The notes under the pieces: model-generated
Databases searched by the model: none
Seen by the model: only the letters and a program-made list of their open reading frames with translations
Told to the model about the DNA's origin: nothing
NCBI RefSeq assembly: GCF_030848565.1
Contig: NZ_JAVDDV010000002.1
Span: 410,567 to 474,566, forward strand
DNA length: 64,000 nt
Direction: 5' to 3'
Source of the DNA: Natronolimnohabitans sp. A-GB9
GTDB taxonomy: Archaea; Halobacteriota; Halobacteria; Halobacteriales; Natrialbaceae
In this document: positions 63,151 through 64,000 of the stretch, one piece after another
Numbering within the stretch: position 1 is the first letter of the stretch
Layout of the letters: each line of letters starts with the position of its first letter
Translations under genes and position numbers: made by a program

Positions 63151-64000
63151 TCAGCACTTTAATTTCTTCTTCGTCTTTTTGTAGGCGCGTTTCTTGTCCT
63201 TGTAGGCGCCTTTCTTCTTCTTGTATTTCTTCCTGTTCACGCGACCTTTCTCGTACTTCTTCTTGTATTTCTTGTACTCGCTTTTCTCGTGCTTGTAGGC
63301 GATTTTCTTCCGCTTGTATTTCCAGTATTGCTTCCGGTATTTCTCGTACTTTCGCTTGGCGTCCTTGTAGGCGCGCTTTTTCTTCTCGAGAGTCTTCTTA
63401 TCGGTCTGGTTCTTCTCGTACTTTTTCTTGTACTTCTTGTACTCGCGTTTCTTGCGCTCGTAGGCGCGTTTCTTCTTCTCGAGTTTCTTCTTCTTTCGTC
63501 GCTCTTTCTCGTCGGGCTCCTTCGTGAACCGCTGGATCGGTCCGGCGACGACCACGTCGTTGGCCGTGGCGATCGCTCGGAACTCGTACTCGACGCCCGT
63601 GAGGAGGCCCGAGATTTCGTCGCTGAACGGCCCGGGCTCAGTGAGCGTCTGTGCAGGGGTCATCAGCCACTCCGGCGCGCCGACGATCCGGTACTGGAAG
63701 AAGACGTCCACTTCGCCGAAGTCACCGAGCGTGATCAGCTGCCCGTTGAGCGTTGCCGTCTTCTCGTTCACGTCGGTCGCGGGCTTGGTGGCGACCTCGG
63801 GAAGGTCCTTGTCCGGGTCTACCTTCTCCTTTTGGAACGTTAGCGTCTCGCCGGTCGCCCGCGTGTCGTTCGCGACGGCGACCGCACGGTACTCGTACTC
63901 GACGCCCTGTTCGACGTCGACCACCGCGCTGAACGGACCGAGTTCCTCGAGCGTTTCTGGCTCCGTCGCGAACCACTCGTCAGTGCCGACAGGTCGATAC
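63151..64000 (-). CDS. C-terminal part of a protein with FnIII-like repeats and a Lys/Tyr-rich tail (5' end outside window)
   Basis: The frame is open to the window edge. Two similar ~95-residue modules are seen: one with YRPVGTDEWFATEPETLEEL and GVEYEYRAVAVAND, the next with YRIVGAPEWLMTPAQTLTEP and GVEYEFRAIATAND, fitting fibronectin-III-like surface repeats. After TKEPDEKERRKKKK the last ~125 residues are almost all Lys, Tyr, Arg and Glu, with recurring KKKKxAYKxKKxxYKKYKKKYEK units. The tail is extremely basic, unlike every other protein in the window. Probably a cell-surface or secreted protein. Confidence 0.82.
   Translation of the reverse strand, partial: YRPVGTDEWFATEPETLEELGPFSAVVDVEQGVEYEYRAVAVANDTRATGETLTFQKEKVDPDKDLPEVATKPATDVNEKTATLNGQLITLGDFGEVDVFFQYRIVGAPEWLMTPAQTLTEPGPFSDEISGLLTGVEYEFRAIATANDVVVAGPIQRFTKEPDEKERRKKKKLEKKKRAYERKKREYKKYKKKYEKNQTDKKTLEKKKRAYKDAKRKYEKYRKQYWKYKRKKIAYKHEKSEYKKYKKKYEKGRVNRKKYKKKKGAYKDKKRAYKKTKKKLKC

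Overview
The window is chromosomal DNA of a halophilic archaeon. Translated proteins are strongly acidic, the DNA is GC-rich with very frequent CTCGAG, several genes have a TATA-like box about 25 bases before the start codon (leaderless transcripts), and secreted proteins carry twin-arginine signals with lipoboxes. Gene content (archaeal S10/spc ribosomal operon, Cdc48, methenyl-H4MPT cyclohydrolase, HalOD1 and DUF2240 proteins, nitric oxide synthase oxygenase) points to Haloarchaea, probably the Natrialbaceae; the genus is not resolved.

Layout. 1-12.4 kb, minus strand: a SPOUT methyltransferase followed by uL3 to uL30, an almost continuous ribosomal operon with the RNase P protein Rnp1 between uL29 and uS17. 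12.7-13.4 kb: two identical tRNA-Gly(GCC) genes in a tandem duplication, each followed by a stray copy of the tRNA 3' end. 13.4-28.6 kb: mixed core genes (HalOD1, thiamine-binding protein, copper chaperone, mch, HAD phosphatase, GTPBP1-like GTPase, nitric oxide synthase, pyrF, VOC protein, deacetylase-like lipoprotein) ending in a phosphatase-superfamily/carbamoyltransferase pair. 28.7-32.6 kb: a six-gene minus-strand operon, tightly overlapped, with two RAMP-like proteins (Cas7-like and Cas5/Cas6-like) but no CRISPR array, adaptation gene or recognisable nuclease; a hairpin-rich spacer and a divergent winged-helix gene lie upstream. It resembles the derived class 1 CRISPR-like haloarchaeal RAMP (HRAMP) modules. 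32.7-47.5 kb: methylglyoxal synthase, a GH15 enzyme, and three separate two-gene operons of CPA2-type cation/proton antiporters with C-terminal TrkA-N domains. 47.6-51.3 kb: HAD enzyme, Tat-exported repeat protein, DUF2240, RNase H. 51.5-57.8 kb: a complete dppABCDF-type peptide ABC transporter. 57.9-64 kb: small regulator, Cdc48-type AAA ATPase, LarC nickel-insertion protein, and the end of a large protein with fibronectin-like repeats and a lysine/tyrosine-rich tail.

Scattered between genes are two families of short inverted-repeat elements (ends TACTGYCGGACAG and TACGGAYTRCTGTAC) flanked by 3-bp TNA duplications. They occur singly and nested in one another in both directions, so they behave like non-autonomous mobile elements (MITEs). 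No transposase for them is in the window. No rRNA, CRISPR array or replication origin was recognised.
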